Source: Gemmobacter megaterium (GTDB lineage Bacteria; Pseudomonadota; Alphaproteobacteria; Rhodobacterales; Rhodobacteraceae). From it: DNA of 64,000 nt. The notes below the pieces were generated by a model. It was not told the DNA's origin. It did not search any database and saw only the letters and a program-made list of their open reading frames with translations. Where the stretch lies: assembly GCF_900156815.1 (NCBI RefSeq), contig NZ_FTOT01000004.1, forward strand, positions 248,001 through 312,000. The letters run 5' to 3'. Of the stretch, positions 56,313 through 64,000 are shown one piece after another. A program made the position numbers and the translations under genes. The stretch's first letter is position 1, and each line of letters starts with the position of its first letter.

Positions 56313-57974
56313 TCAGGCGTTCAGCAGACTGCGCGCCGCCTCGCGCGCGGCATCGGACACGTGATCGCCCGAAATCATTCGCGCCACCTCGTCCACCCGC
56401 TCGGGCGGCGACAAGGGAACGACGGTAGACCGCGTCGTTTCCCCCTGCACCCGCTTTTCCACCCGCCAGTGATGCGCGCCCAGGGCCGCGACCTGCGGCG
56501 AATGGGTCACGACCAAGACCTGCGCCTCGTCCGCCAGGCGGCGCAGGCGGCGGCCAACGGCATCTGCCGTCGCACCGCCGACGCCCCGGTCGATCTCGTC
56601 GAAGATCAACGTCAGCCCTGCGGCGCCTTGGGTCAGGCAGACTTTCAGCGCCAGCAGGAACCGCGACAGTTCCCCGCCAGAGGCAATGCGGTTCAGCGCA
56701 CCCGACGGCGCACCGGGGTTCGTGGCCACGGTAAAGGCAACAGTGTCCGCCCCATCGCCGCCTGGCGCGTCGGGCGTGATCACGGTGCGGAACACCGCCC
56801 GCTCCATCTTGAGCGGCGCAAGCTCGCCTGCCATGGCGGCATCAAGCCGCCCCGCCGCTTCGGTCCGCAAGGCCGTCAGCGCCGCGCAGGCGGCGCGGTG
56901 TGTATCTGACGCCTGCGTCTCGGCCTGTTCCAAGGCGGCCATGTCGCGGGCAGACCCGTCCAGCGCGCCAAGGCGCGCGCGCAGGTCCTGCGCCAGCCCT
57001 CCCAGATCGTCGGGCAAAACCGAATGCTTGCGGGCAAGTGCCCGAATGGCGAACAGGCGTTCCTCGGCACGTTCCAGTTCCGCCGGATCCATATCAAGCG
57101 CATCAAGAGCACGTTCGACGCCGGCCTGGGCATCGGCCAGTTCGATGGTGGCACGGGCCAAAGCCTCAAGCGGGGCATCAAGCCGCCCTTCCAGCGCCTC
57201 GGCCGCACGATCCGACGCGCCTTCCAGCCAACGCTGTGCATCGCGCATCGCCCCCTCGGCCCCCTGGATCGACAGCGCCTGCACGGCGCGCGCCACATCC
57301 TCGCGCACCTTCGCCGCGGCTTGCAGGGTGCGGCGGCGGGTATCGAGAACGGCATCCTCGCCGGGTTCAGGGTTCAACTTGTCCAGTTCGGCCACGGCGT
57401 GGCGCAGAAACTCCTCTTCGGCACGCAGGGCGGCCAGCCGGGCGTCTGCCTCGGTCCGCGCCTTGCGGGCCTGCGACAGCGACTGCCAGGCCGCGCGCAC
57501 CTGCACCAACAGATCCGCGCTGCCCGCGAACTGATCCAGCAACTGGCGATGCCCGCGCGGGTCCAGCAGCCCACGGTCATCATGCTGTCCGTGCAATTCG
57601 ACCAGACCGTCGGACAGGTTGCGCAGCAGCTCTGCCCCCGCGCGGCGATCGTTGACCCAAGCCTGACGGCGGCCTTCGGGCGTGACGGTGCGGCGCAGGA
57701 TCAGACCATCCTCGACCGTAATCCCGGCATCCTCCAGCACGGCATGGGCCGGATGCCCTGGCGGCAGGTCGAATTCCGCCACCACCTCGCCCAGATCGGC
57801 GCCTTGCCGCACCAGATCGGCACGGCCGCGCCAGCCCAGCACGAAGCCCAGACAATCCAGCAAGATGGACTTGCCTGCCCCCGTCTCTCCGGTCAGCACG
57901 TTGAGGCCCGGCTGGAACACAAGGTCCAGCCGGTCGATCAGCAGCATGTCGCGGATCATCAAGGCGCGCAGCAT
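56313..57974 (-). CDS. recN: DNA repair protein RecN
   Basis: 553 residues, full-length SMC-like RecN. Walker A GETGAGKSI near the N terminus, two long coiled-coil arms in the middle, and Walker B LIFDEIDRGVGGATAD at the C-terminal end with the HSPQVAALGAHHW block. It acts early in recombinational repair of double-strand breaks. It follows bamD by 40 bp on the same strand, in the ftsQ-ftsA-ftsZ-lpxC-bamD-recN order of this group. A LexA-type SOS box was not seen. Confidence 0.97.
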   Translation of the reverse strand: MLRALMIRDMLLIDRLDLVFQPGLNVLTGETGAGKSILLDCLGFVLGWRGRADLVRQGADLGEVVAEFDLPPGHPAHAVLEDAGITVEDGLILRRTVTPEGRRQAWVNDRRAGAELLRNLSDGLVELHGQHDDRGLLDPRGHRQLLDQFAGSADLLVQVRAAWQSLSQARKARTEADARLAALRAEEEFLRHAVAELDKLNPEPGEDAVLDTRRRTLQAAAKVREDVARAVQALSIQGAEGAMRDAQRWLEGASDRAAEALEGRLDAPLEALARATIELADAQAGVERALDALDMDPAELERAEERLFAIRALARKHSVLPDDLGGLAQDLRARLGALDGSARDMAALEQAETQASDTHRAACAALTALRTEAAGRLDAAMAGELAPLKMERAVFRTVITPDAPGGDGADTVAFTVATNPGAPSGALNRIASGGELSRFLLALKVCLTQGAAGLTLIFDEIDRGVGGATADAVGRRLRRLADEAQVLVVTHSPQVAALGAHHWRVEKRVQGETTRSTVVPLSPPERVDEVARMISGDHVSDAAREAARSLLNA

Positions 57975-58014
57975 TTCTGTCAGCCCGCGAGGGTCGCCCC
58001 CCGCCCCTGTTGCA

Positions 58015-58857
58015 TCACAGCCATAGGCCCTGAACGGACTGGCGGTAGATCTGGCTCAGCCAGCCCTGTCCGCGCGCTTCGGCATTCAGGCCACGGCCGG
58101 TCAGCAGGCGATAGCTGTCGTCATAGAACGGAGAGCCCTTGAAGTTGTGGCCCAGGATCGCCGCCGCTGTCTGCGCCTCGTCGGTCAAACCCAGCGCGAG
58201 GTAGCTTTCGACAAGCCGGTGCAGCGCCTCGGGTGTGTGCGTCGTGGTCTGGAACTGTTCCACCACCACGCGGAAACGGTTGATGGCAGAGGTATAATGC
58301 CCCTGACGCAGGTAAAAGCGCCCGATCTCCATTTCCTTGCCAGCCAGATGGTCAAAGGCAAGGTCGAATTTCAGCATGGCCGATTTGGCATATTCGCTGT
58401 CGGGATATTCCTCGATGACCACGCGCAGCGCCTGAAGCGCCTGGAAGGTCAGGCCCTGATCGCGGCCGATCTCGTCGATCTCGTCATAATAGGAAATGGC
58501 GAGGATATACTGCGCCCAGGCCGAATCCTCGTCGCCGGGATACAGATCCAGATACCGTTGCGCGGCTGCGCGGGCGTCTTCGTACTTCTTGCGCTTGTGT
58601 TCGGCATAGGCCTGCATCACCACAGACCGCTTGGCCCATTCGGAATAGGGATACAGCCGCTCGACCTCGGCAAAATAGCGCGTGGCGGTCGGCTGGCGCG
58701 GGCTGCTTTCCAGCGCCTGCTCGCCAAGCGCAAAGATCTCTTGCGCCGACATCGATTCGATTTCGACCTGCCGCTGCCTGGAGGATGCACAGCCCGCAAG
58801 AACCGCCACCACCAGCACCGCACCGATCAGCCTTGCCCTGTTGGCCCGCCCTGTCAT
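58015..58857 (-). CDS. bamD: Outer membrane assembly lipoprotein BamD
   Basis: 280 residues. Lipobox VAVLAGC at about 15-22 gives a lipidated cysteine after the signal peptide; the rest is a series of TPR repeats (for example YFAEVERLYPYSEWAKRS). BamD is an essential partner of BamA in inserting beta-barrel proteins. The ATG at 58857 starts the signal peptide directly; the in-frame extension to 58944 was rejected. It is 132 bp downstream of lpxC. Confidence 0.94.
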   Translation of the reverse strand: MTGRANRARLIGAVLVVAVLAGCASSRQRQVEIESMSAQEIFALGEQALESSPRQPTATRYFAEVERLYPYSEWAKRSVVMQAYAEHKRKKYEDARAAAQRYLDLYPGDEDSAWAQYILAISYYDEIDEIGRDQGLTFQALQALRVVIEEYPDSEYAKSAMLKFDLAFDHLAGKEMEIGRFYLRQGHYTSAINRFRVVVEQFQTTTHTPEALHRLVESYLALGLTDEAQTAAAILGHNFKGSPFYDDSYRLLTGRGLNAEARGQGWLSQIYRQSVQGLWL

Positions 58858-58989
58858 CGTATCGTCTGCTCCTGCGGCCAGGCAACCCTTTGGAAAACGC
58901 GGGTTGCACCGGGCCTGCCGCTGCCTCTTGCCGTTCCCTAGCACATAAAAATCCGGGGCGCAAAACGCCTTTCGCCTTGTCGGGCGGGT

Positions 58990-59913
58990 TCAGGCCGTGA
59001 TGCGGGGAAGGTCGGCAGGCGTCACGCCGACACCGGGCAGCTTGCCGCCCGACAGGCTGTTGCATTCCACCCATGCCCAGGCGCCCGGTGTCGCGAACAA
59101 TTGCCGCAACAGACGGTTGGTCATGGCATGGCCTGCACGGACACCGACATAGCGCCCCAGCACCGGGCCGCCGGCCAGCGACAGGTCGCCAAGCGCGTCC
59201 AGCATCTTGTGGCGCACCGGCTCATCCCTGTGCCGCAGGCCGCCGGGCGACAGCACGCGGTCGCCCTCGACCACCACGGCATTTTCCAGCGTTCCACCAA
59301 GCGCCAGACCACTGGCGCGCATCGCATCCACATCGGATTGGCGGCAGAAGGTGCGGCTGTCGCACAACTCGCGCACAAACGTGCCGTTCGACAGATTCAG
59401 GTGTTTTTCCTGACGGCCGATGGCAGCGTCGGTAAAGTCGATGGTGAAATCCATCTCGATGCTGTCAGACGGTTCCAGCCGCGCGATGGCCTCGCCCTCG
59501 CGTACCTCGACGGCGCGCAACACCTTGACCGCCAGCACCGGAGCAGACTGCGCCGCGACACCCGACGCCAGAAAGCCACGGACGAACGGTTCGGCAGAGC
59601 CATCCAGAATCGGCACTTCGGGCCCGTCAATCTCGATCAGCGCATTGGAAATGCCACAGCCCGCCAGTGCGGCCATCACATGTTCGATGGTGGAAACGGT
59701 TGCACCCTGTGAATTGGCCAGCAAGGTGCACAGTTTCGACGGCACCACCGCGTTCCACCGCGCCGGAATGCGGGCCTGTCCGACGGGCAGATCGGTCCGC
59801 AGGAAAACCACGCCATGATCGGTCGGAGCGGGCCGCACAACCATGCGGACCGGAGCGCCGGAATGCAGGCCGACACCGTCGAACACGACTGCCGAGATAA
59901 GGCTGCTCTGCAC
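58990..59913 (-). CDS. lpxC: UDP-3-O-acyl-N-acetylglucosamine deacetylase LpxC
   Basis: 307 residues from the likely GTG at 59913, giving the family N terminus (V/M)QSSLISAVVFDGVGLHSG; an ATG at 59925 adds four residues. Zinc and catalytic motifs: STIEHVMAALAG, HKMLDALGDL, AGHAMTNRLL. It removes the acetyl group in the committed step of lipid A synthesis and is a target of antibiotics. GGGGTG lies five bases upstream of the GTG. It is downstream of ftsZ, separated by a terminator and its own candidate promoter. Confidence 0.96.
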   Translation of the reverse strand: MQSSLISAVVFDGVGLHSGAPVRMVVRPAPTDHGVVFLRTDLPVGQARIPARWNAVVPSKLCTLLANSQGATVSTIEHVMAALAGCGISNALIEIDGPEVPILDGSAEPFVRGFLASGVAAQSAPVLAVKVLRAVEVREGEAIARLEPSDSIEMDFTIDFTDAAIGRQEKHLNLSNGTFVRELCDSRTFCRQSDVDAMRASGLALGGTLENAVVVEGDRVLSPGGLRHRDEPVRHKMLDALGDLSLAGGPVLGRYVGVRAGHAMTNRLLRQLFATPGAWAWVECNSLSGGKLPGVGVTPADLPRITA

Positions 59914-60014
59914 GTTACACCCCATATGGGCCGGATGGCCCGCTCAATCCCTTGATGCGACGGGCATGGCCCGGCATCGCGCCCTTGGTCGTCCCCACGA
60001 ACCTATTGCGCCAA

Positions 60015-60044
60015 TGTTAGATAATTTGCAGCGGCTCTGTCAGC
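60015..60044 (-). promoter_or_regulatory. Candidate lpxC promoter
   Basis: On the minus strand: -35 CTGACA (60039-60044), 18-bp spacer, -10 TAACAT (60015-60020). Plausible but not strong. It lies downstream of the ftsZ terminator and about 100 bp before lpxC. Confidence 0.35.
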
Positions 60045-60114
60045 AACTCACGCTTTGCGACGGTGTGTAACAGGGCTGAAACATTTGGCAAGGCCGCTTC
60101 CAACGCTTTGTTTT

Positions 60115-60146
60115 CAAAAGAAAAAGGCCGGGAAAACCCGGCCTTT
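60115..60146 (-). terminator. Rho-independent terminator after ftsZ
   Basis: Ten-bp perfect stem AAAGGCCGGG/CCCGGCCTTT with AAAA/TTTT loop. On the minus strand it runs into TTTTTCTTTT, a classic T tract. It separates ftsZ from lpxC. Confidence 0.9.
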
Positions 60147-60166
60147 CCACAAGGTGCACCACTGGC

Positions 60167-61858
60167 TTAGTTGGCCTGTCGGCGCAGGAAGGCCGGAATT
60201 TCGATCCGGTCCTGTTCATGGTCCTGCTCGTCATCATAGGCGGCATGGGCAGGGGGCTGCGGCTGCACGCGGGCCGCCTGCGGGGCCGATTGCGGCTGCC
60301 CCGGTTCGGGCGCAGCTCCGGCCTGGCCTGCCATGCGACCGATCAGCGACCCAAGCCCAAAGCGCGACCGGGCCGGTTCTTCGACGCGCGGCTGGCTGGG
60401 TTGCGGCGCTGCGGCGGTCATGCGGGCCTGCTGCATCGGCGCGGCGGCGGGCGTCTTGGAGACGGCATCGCGCAAACGGGCCAGGGCTTCGGGCGACGGC
60501 GTCCCGGCAGGCGACCGGCGCGGCGCCACAAAGGTACCGGCATCGGCCTCGATCGACGGCGGGGCCGGACGGGCCACGGGTTGCGGTTGCGGCGCGCGGG
60601 CCTCGGGCCGGTAGACCGGCTCTGGCACATCGGGTTCGACATGCTGGGCCACCGGCTGGGCACGCGGCGCGGGGGCGGCAGCGGCGTGGAACAGATCCTG
60701 CGCAGGCAGGTCGTCCTCGACCTGCGGCTGGTACTGCTGCGGCGCAGGCGCTGCAGGCTGGAATGCCGCCGGAGCAGCCGGTTGCGGCGCGGGGGCCGGT
60801 GCAGGCGCCTGCGTCGGAGCCACGAAGCTGGCGGCCGCGCGCGGCTGGGCAAGCGTACCGCTGGCGCGGGGCTGCGCGGCATTCGCTGCGGTCGCGTCGA
60901 TCCCTGTTGCCACGACCGACACGCGGATCCGGCCTTCCATCGTCGGGTCCATGGTCGAGCCCACGATGATATTGGCGTCCGGGTCCACCTTTTCGCGGAT
61001 CAGGCCGGCAGCCTCGTCCAGTTCGAACAGGGTCAGATCATAGCCGCCGGTGATGTTGATCAGCACACCCTTGGCGCCGTGCAGGCTGATTTCGTCCAGC
61101 AGCGGGTTGGCAATCGCCTTCTCGGCAGCCTCGATGGCGCGGTTGGCGCCTTCGGCCTCGCCGGTGCCCATCATGGCCTTGCCCATTTCGTCCATCACCG
61201 AGCGCACGTCGGCAAAGTCCAGGTTGATCAGGCCGGGCCGCACCATCAGATCCGTCACGCCCTTGACGCCCTGATACAGCACGTCGTCGGCCATGGCGAA
61301 GGCTTCGGTGAAGGTGGTCTTTTCATTCGCCAGCCGGAACAGGTTCTGGTTGGGGATGATGATCAGCGTATCGACAACCTTTTGCAGCGCCTCGACGCCA
61401 TCTTCGGCCTGCCGCATCCGCTTGGCGCCTTCAAACGCGAAGGGCTTGGTCACGACCCCCACGGTCAGCACGCCCAGTTCGCGCGCCGCCTGGGCGATGA
61501 TCGGGGCCGCGCCGGTGCCGGTGCCCCCGCCCATTCCGGCGGTGATGAAGCACATGTGCACACCGGCCAGGTGATCGACAATCTGCTCGATGGATTCTTC
61601 TGCCGCGGCGGCACCGATCTGCGGCTTGGCACCGGCCCCCAGACCTTCGGTCACGCGGGCCCCCAGTTGCACGCGATGCGGGGCGCGGCTCTGGGCCAGC
61701 GCCTGGGCGTCGGTGTTTGCAACGACGAAATCGACCCCCTCAAGCTGCTGGTCGATCATGTTGTTGACCGCATTGCCGCCAGCGCCACCGACACCGAACA
61801 CCGTGATCCGGGGTTTCAGCTCGGCCCCGTCGTCTTGCATGATAAGATTCAAAGCCAT
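60167..61858 (-). CDS. ftsZ: Cell division protein FtsZ
   Basis: 563 residues. The N-terminal ~320 residues are the tubulin-like GTPase: [14 protein letters not shown], tubulin signature [11 protein letters not shown], and T7-loop [12 protein letters not shown] very long linker rich in Pro, Ala and Gln (about 325-550) follows, then the conserved C-terminal peptide ..[11 protein letters not shown] that binds FtsA and other partners. FtsZ forms the division ring. The ATG at 61858 ([10 protein letters not shown]) is standard; the extension to 61957 is not. A good promoter lies ~70 bp upstream. Confidence 0.98.
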   Translation of the reverse strand: MALNLIMQDDGAELKPRITVFGVGGAGGNAVNNMIDQQLEGVDFVVANTDAQALAQSRAPHRVQLGARVTEGLGAGAKPQIGAAAAEESIEQIVDHLAGVHMCFITAGMGGGTGTGAAPIIAQAARELGVLTVGVVTKPFAFEGAKRMRQAEDGVEALQKVVDTLIIIPNQNLFRLANEKTTFTEAFAMADDVLYQGVKGVTDLMVRPGLINLDFADVRSVMDEMGKAMMGTGEAEGANRAIEAAEKAIANPLLDEISLHGAKGVLINITGGYDLTLFELDEAAGLIREKVDPDANIIVGSTMDPTMEGRIRVSVVATGIDATAANAAQPRASGTLAQPRAAASFVAPTQAPAPAPAPQPAAPAAFQPAAPAPQQYQPQVEDDLPAQDLFHAAAAPAPRAQPVAQHVEPDVPEPVYRPEARAPQPQPVARPAPPSIEADAGTFVAPRRSPAGTPSPEALARLRDAVSKTPAAAPMQQARMTAAAPQPSQPRVEEPARSRFGLGSLIGRMAGQAGAAPEPGQPQSAPQAARVQPQPPAHAAYDDEQDHEQDRIEIPAFLRRQAN

Positions 61859-61928
61859 TGTCCTGCCGCCTGCCCTTGTTTCGACCTTGCCAGCCCCGAC
61901 CCTGTCCCGACGGGCCGCGATTGGTCTG

Positions 61929-61957
61929 ATTCTATCCACAGCCACACGGCGCGTCAC
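61929..61957 (-). promoter_or_regulatory. Housekeeping promoter of ftsZ with embedded GANTC site
   Basis: On the minus strand: -35 GTGACG (61952-61957), 17-bp spacer, -10 TAGAAT (61929-61934), 5 of 6 to the consensus. GATTC (GANTC, the CcrM methylation site) at 61928-61932 overlaps the -10 box. It is the only GANTC I see in the ftsA-ftsZ gap. Confidence 0.55.
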
Positions 61958-62042
61958 GCGAAAAACGCCCCGACACCCCCAAATATTGCGCCATTCCTGG
62001 GCAAATCAGCGGGATTTCGCCGTCTGACACGGGATATTGCGG

Positions 62043-63386
62043 TTACCAGTTGTCACGAAACCACCGCAAGGCCCGCTTGAACGAACGTGCGGGATAGCGT
62101 TCGGGCGGCACCTCGAAATCCCACCACTCGTCCTGCGGATGCGCGGCGAACAGGCACAACCCCACCGCCCCGGCAAACGACGCGCCCGCAGCCGCCTGCG
62201 GCAGCCCCTGCACGCGGAGCGGACGGCCCAGACGCACCCTTTGGCCCAGAATGCGGGCGGCCAGGCCATCGACGCCGGGGATCAGGCTTCCCCCGCCAGT
62301 CAGCACGATCTGCTGGCTGGGCAGATGGTCGAACCCGGCCACATCCAGCCGCGCCCGCACCTCTTCCAGGATTTCCTCGACCCGCGGGCGCATGATGCCG
62401 ATCAGTTCCGTCCGGCTGACACGGCGACGGTCCTTTTCCCAGTCGCCGGTATCGGCGGTCAGTTCTATCATCTCGCGGTCATCCATGCCCGTGGCATGAA
62501 CCCCGCCATGAAACGTCTTGATCCGCTCGGCCATGGCGAGCGGGATCTCCAACCCCATGGCGATGTCGCGGCTGACCAGATCGCCGCCCATGCGCACCGC
62601 ATCGGCATAGATCATGTGCTTTTTCATGAAGATCGAGAGGCCCGTCGCGCCGCCGCCCATGTCGATACAGGCCGCCCCCAGTTCCTGCTCATCCTCCACC
62701 AGCGCCGACAACCCCGCGACATAGGCAGACGAGGCAATGCCCGCCACCTCCAGATCGCAGCGTTTCAGGCAATGCAGCAGGCATTCCACCGCCGCACGCT
62801 CGACCGACAGCAGATGCATGTCGCACGACAGGCTGTGGCCGATCTGCCCGCGCGGGTCGGCAAGCCCGGTGCGGTTGTCCAACTGGAAATTCACCGGCTG
62901 GGCATGAAGCACCTCGCGCCCGTCGCCAAGGTCGGGAATTTCACAGGCCGCCAGCACACGGGCAATATCCTGTTCGGTGACCACGGTGTCGGCAAGCGTC
63001 TGCTGCCCGGCCAGGCCATAGCTGCGCGGCCCGGCCCCCGAGAAACAGGCGATCACATGATCCACCCGTTGCCCCGCCGCCTTTTGCGCCGATTGCACCA
63101 CGGTGCGGATCGCCCGCTCGGCCTCCTGCACGCCTTCGATCTCGCCAAAGCGGATCCCGCGCGACCGGGTGGTGGCCGCACCGATCACCCGGAACTGCGA
63201 CTGCCCGGCCATCGGCCCGACGCCATCATCGCTACGGAACTGGTCCGGCCCGTCAAAGCGCAGGATCAGGCAGGCAATCTTGGTGCTGCCCACGTCCAGA
63301 ACGGCGATGACGCCGCGCTGCATGGCGGCCTTTCGCATCTGCCGCATGGCGCGCTGGGACTGATACAGGTCGGTCACGGCACTCAT
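62043..63386 (-). CDS. ftsA: Cell division protein FtsA
   Basis: 447 residues, actin-like fold. It opens with an N-terminal extension of ~25 residues, then VIAVLDVGSTKIACLI (phosphate 1); GAACIDMGGGATGLSIF and VLTGGGSLIPGV are the second phosphate and adenosine motifs. The C-terminal amphipathic membrane-targeting helix is SFKRALRWFRDNW. FtsA anchors FtsZ filaments to the membrane. The start overlaps the ftsQ stop (ATGA). Confidence 0.97.
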   Translation of the reverse strand: MSAVTDLYQSQRAMRQMRKAAMQRGVIAVLDVGSTKIACLILRFDGPDQFRSDDGVGPMAGQSQFRVIGAATTRSRGIRFGEIEGVQEAERAIRTVVQSAQKAAGQRVDHVIACFSGAGPRSYGLAGQQTLADTVVTEQDIARVLAACEIPDLGDGREVLHAQPVNFQLDNRTGLADPRGQIGHSLSCDMHLLSVERAAVECLLHCLKRCDLEVAGIASSAYVAGLSALVEDEQELGAACIDMGGGATGLSIFMKKHMIYADAVRMGGDLVSRDIAMGLEIPLAMAERIKTFHGGVHATGMDDREMIELTADTGDWEKDRRRVSRTELIGIMRPRVEEILEEVRARLDVAGFDHLPSQQIVLTGGGSLIPGVDGLAARILGQRVRLGRPLRVQGLPQAAAGASFAGAVGLCLFAAHPQDEWWDFEVPPERYPARSFKRALRWFRDNW

Positions 63387-64000
63387 CCTCCGGTTTGGGC
63401 AAGACGGATCTGGCGAAGGGTATCGGCCCCTTCGGCAGACAGGCGCAATGTCGGGCGACGGTCGTTGCGCAGATCGACCGCCGTGATGTCGCGCGCCAGA
63501 ATGCCCTCGGCCTGATCCAGCGCAATCAGGCGCTCCAGCGCACGGACGGGATTGTCTTCGGGCAGCATCAGGCGCTGATCACGGTCCAGCACCACGTCCC
63601 AGCGCCGCTCGCCCATGCGCACCAACCCGCGCAGACGCGGCACCAGCGGGCCCGCGGCCTGCACCAGGTCCAACGCCTCGGCCGCCCTGGCCGCCGCGCC
63701 CTGCCCGGCGATCAGCGGCAAATCCCCGCGCAAGGACCGCGCCCCGATCTGCGCCACACGATGACCACCGGCATCCACCAGCCACACACCATCCGGGGCA
63801 CGCCAGACCAGTGCAGGCAGGCGCTCGGTCACATTCACCTGCAACACGCCGCCCGAAACGATCCGCACATCGGCCCGCGCCACCGCATCATAGCTTTCGA
63901 CCCGCGCCCGCGTCGCGGGCAGGTCGATCTCGAAGGACGACAGCGGCAGGCCATAGCCCAGACCGGCCCGGATCGCCTCTGCCAACAGCGGCGAGGCGCC
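63383..64000 (-). CDS. ftsQ: Cell division protein FtsQ (partial, N terminus outside window)
   Basis: About 205 C-terminal residues are present; the frame continues beyond the right edge without an obvious start. The visible part includes the end of a POTRA domain (DLPATRARVESYDAVARADVRIV) and the FtsQ beta domain (LPALVWRAPDGVWLVDAGGHRV, DITAVDLRNDRRPTLRL). FtsQ is a bitopic inner-membrane protein of the divisome. It precedes ftsA in the standard order. Confidence 0.93.
   Translation of the reverse strand, partial: GASPLLAEAIRAGLGYGLPLSSFEIDLPATRARVESYDAVARADVRIVSGGVLQVNVTERLPALVWRAPDGVWLVDAGGHRVAQIGARSLRGDLPLIAGQGAAARAAEALDLVQAAGPLVPRLRGLVRMGERRWDVVLDRDQRLMLPEDNPVRALERLIALDQAEGILARDITAVDLRNDRRPTLRLSAEGADTLRQIRLAQTGG

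Overview
The window is high-GC chromosomal DNA from an alphaproteobacterium, most likely a member of the Rhodobacterales (Rhodobacteraceae/Paracoccaceae). This is inferred from family-typical gene orders (lptC-lptA-lptB-hpf-ptsN; ftsQ-ftsA-ftsZ-lpxC-bamD-recN; dnaK-dnaJ), from codon use, and from several Rhodobacterales-type conserved hypotheticals. I see no tRNA, rRNA, CRISPR array, insertion sequence or prophage. The coding sequences are tightly packed, with short or overlapping junctions and a few strong stem-loop terminators.

Left part (1-8.6 kb): a minus-strand catabolic operon encodes a CoxG-like protein, the FAD, [2Fe-2S] and molybdopterin subunits of a xanthine-dehydrogenase-family hydroxylase, and an ABC substrate-binding protein cut by the window edge. 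A divergent TetR regulator follows, and two 11-bp palindromes lie in the shared promoter region. Next is a DctB/DctD-type two-component pair whose response regulator has GAFPGA in place of the sigma-54 contact motif GAFTGA. From 9 to 15 kb come an MFS exporter, ribonuclease D, the LPS transport genes lptC/lptA/lptB, the hibernation factor hpf, ptsN and mutT. No rpoN lies between lptB and hpf.

Middle part (15-37 kb): argJ, a parvulin foldase and secA are followed by two envelope proteins of unclear function, radC, dnaJ and dnaK (with a heat-shock-like promoter). A surface-polysaccharide region follows: an ABC-2 permease, cysQ (removes the PAP left by sulfotransferases), galU, two tandem GT2 paralogues, a GT14-like/unknown-domain protein, a two-module sulfotransferase-like protein and an RTX calcium-binding protein. 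Together these suggest synthesis, sulfation and export of a cell-surface glycan, though the product is unknown.

Right part (37-64 kb): NAD kinase, glyA, a methyltransferase, a small membrane protein, an HNH protein, pepN, hisD, an omega-amino-acid aminotransferase, an EamA exporter, prfC, a SIMPL-domain protein, and a 964-residue orphan protein that looks like a GspL-like cytoplasmic domain joined through one membrane helix to a GspC/PilP-like periplasmic domain. Two alpha/beta hydrolases (one with a natural His-rich tail), a small SMR/DMT-type transporter and a threonine dehydratase follow. The window ends in the minus-strand division and envelope cluster ftsQ (partial)-ftsA-ftsZ-lpxC-bamD-recN. 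A good housekeeping promoter upstream of ftsZ carries a GANTC (CcrM) site inside its -10 box.
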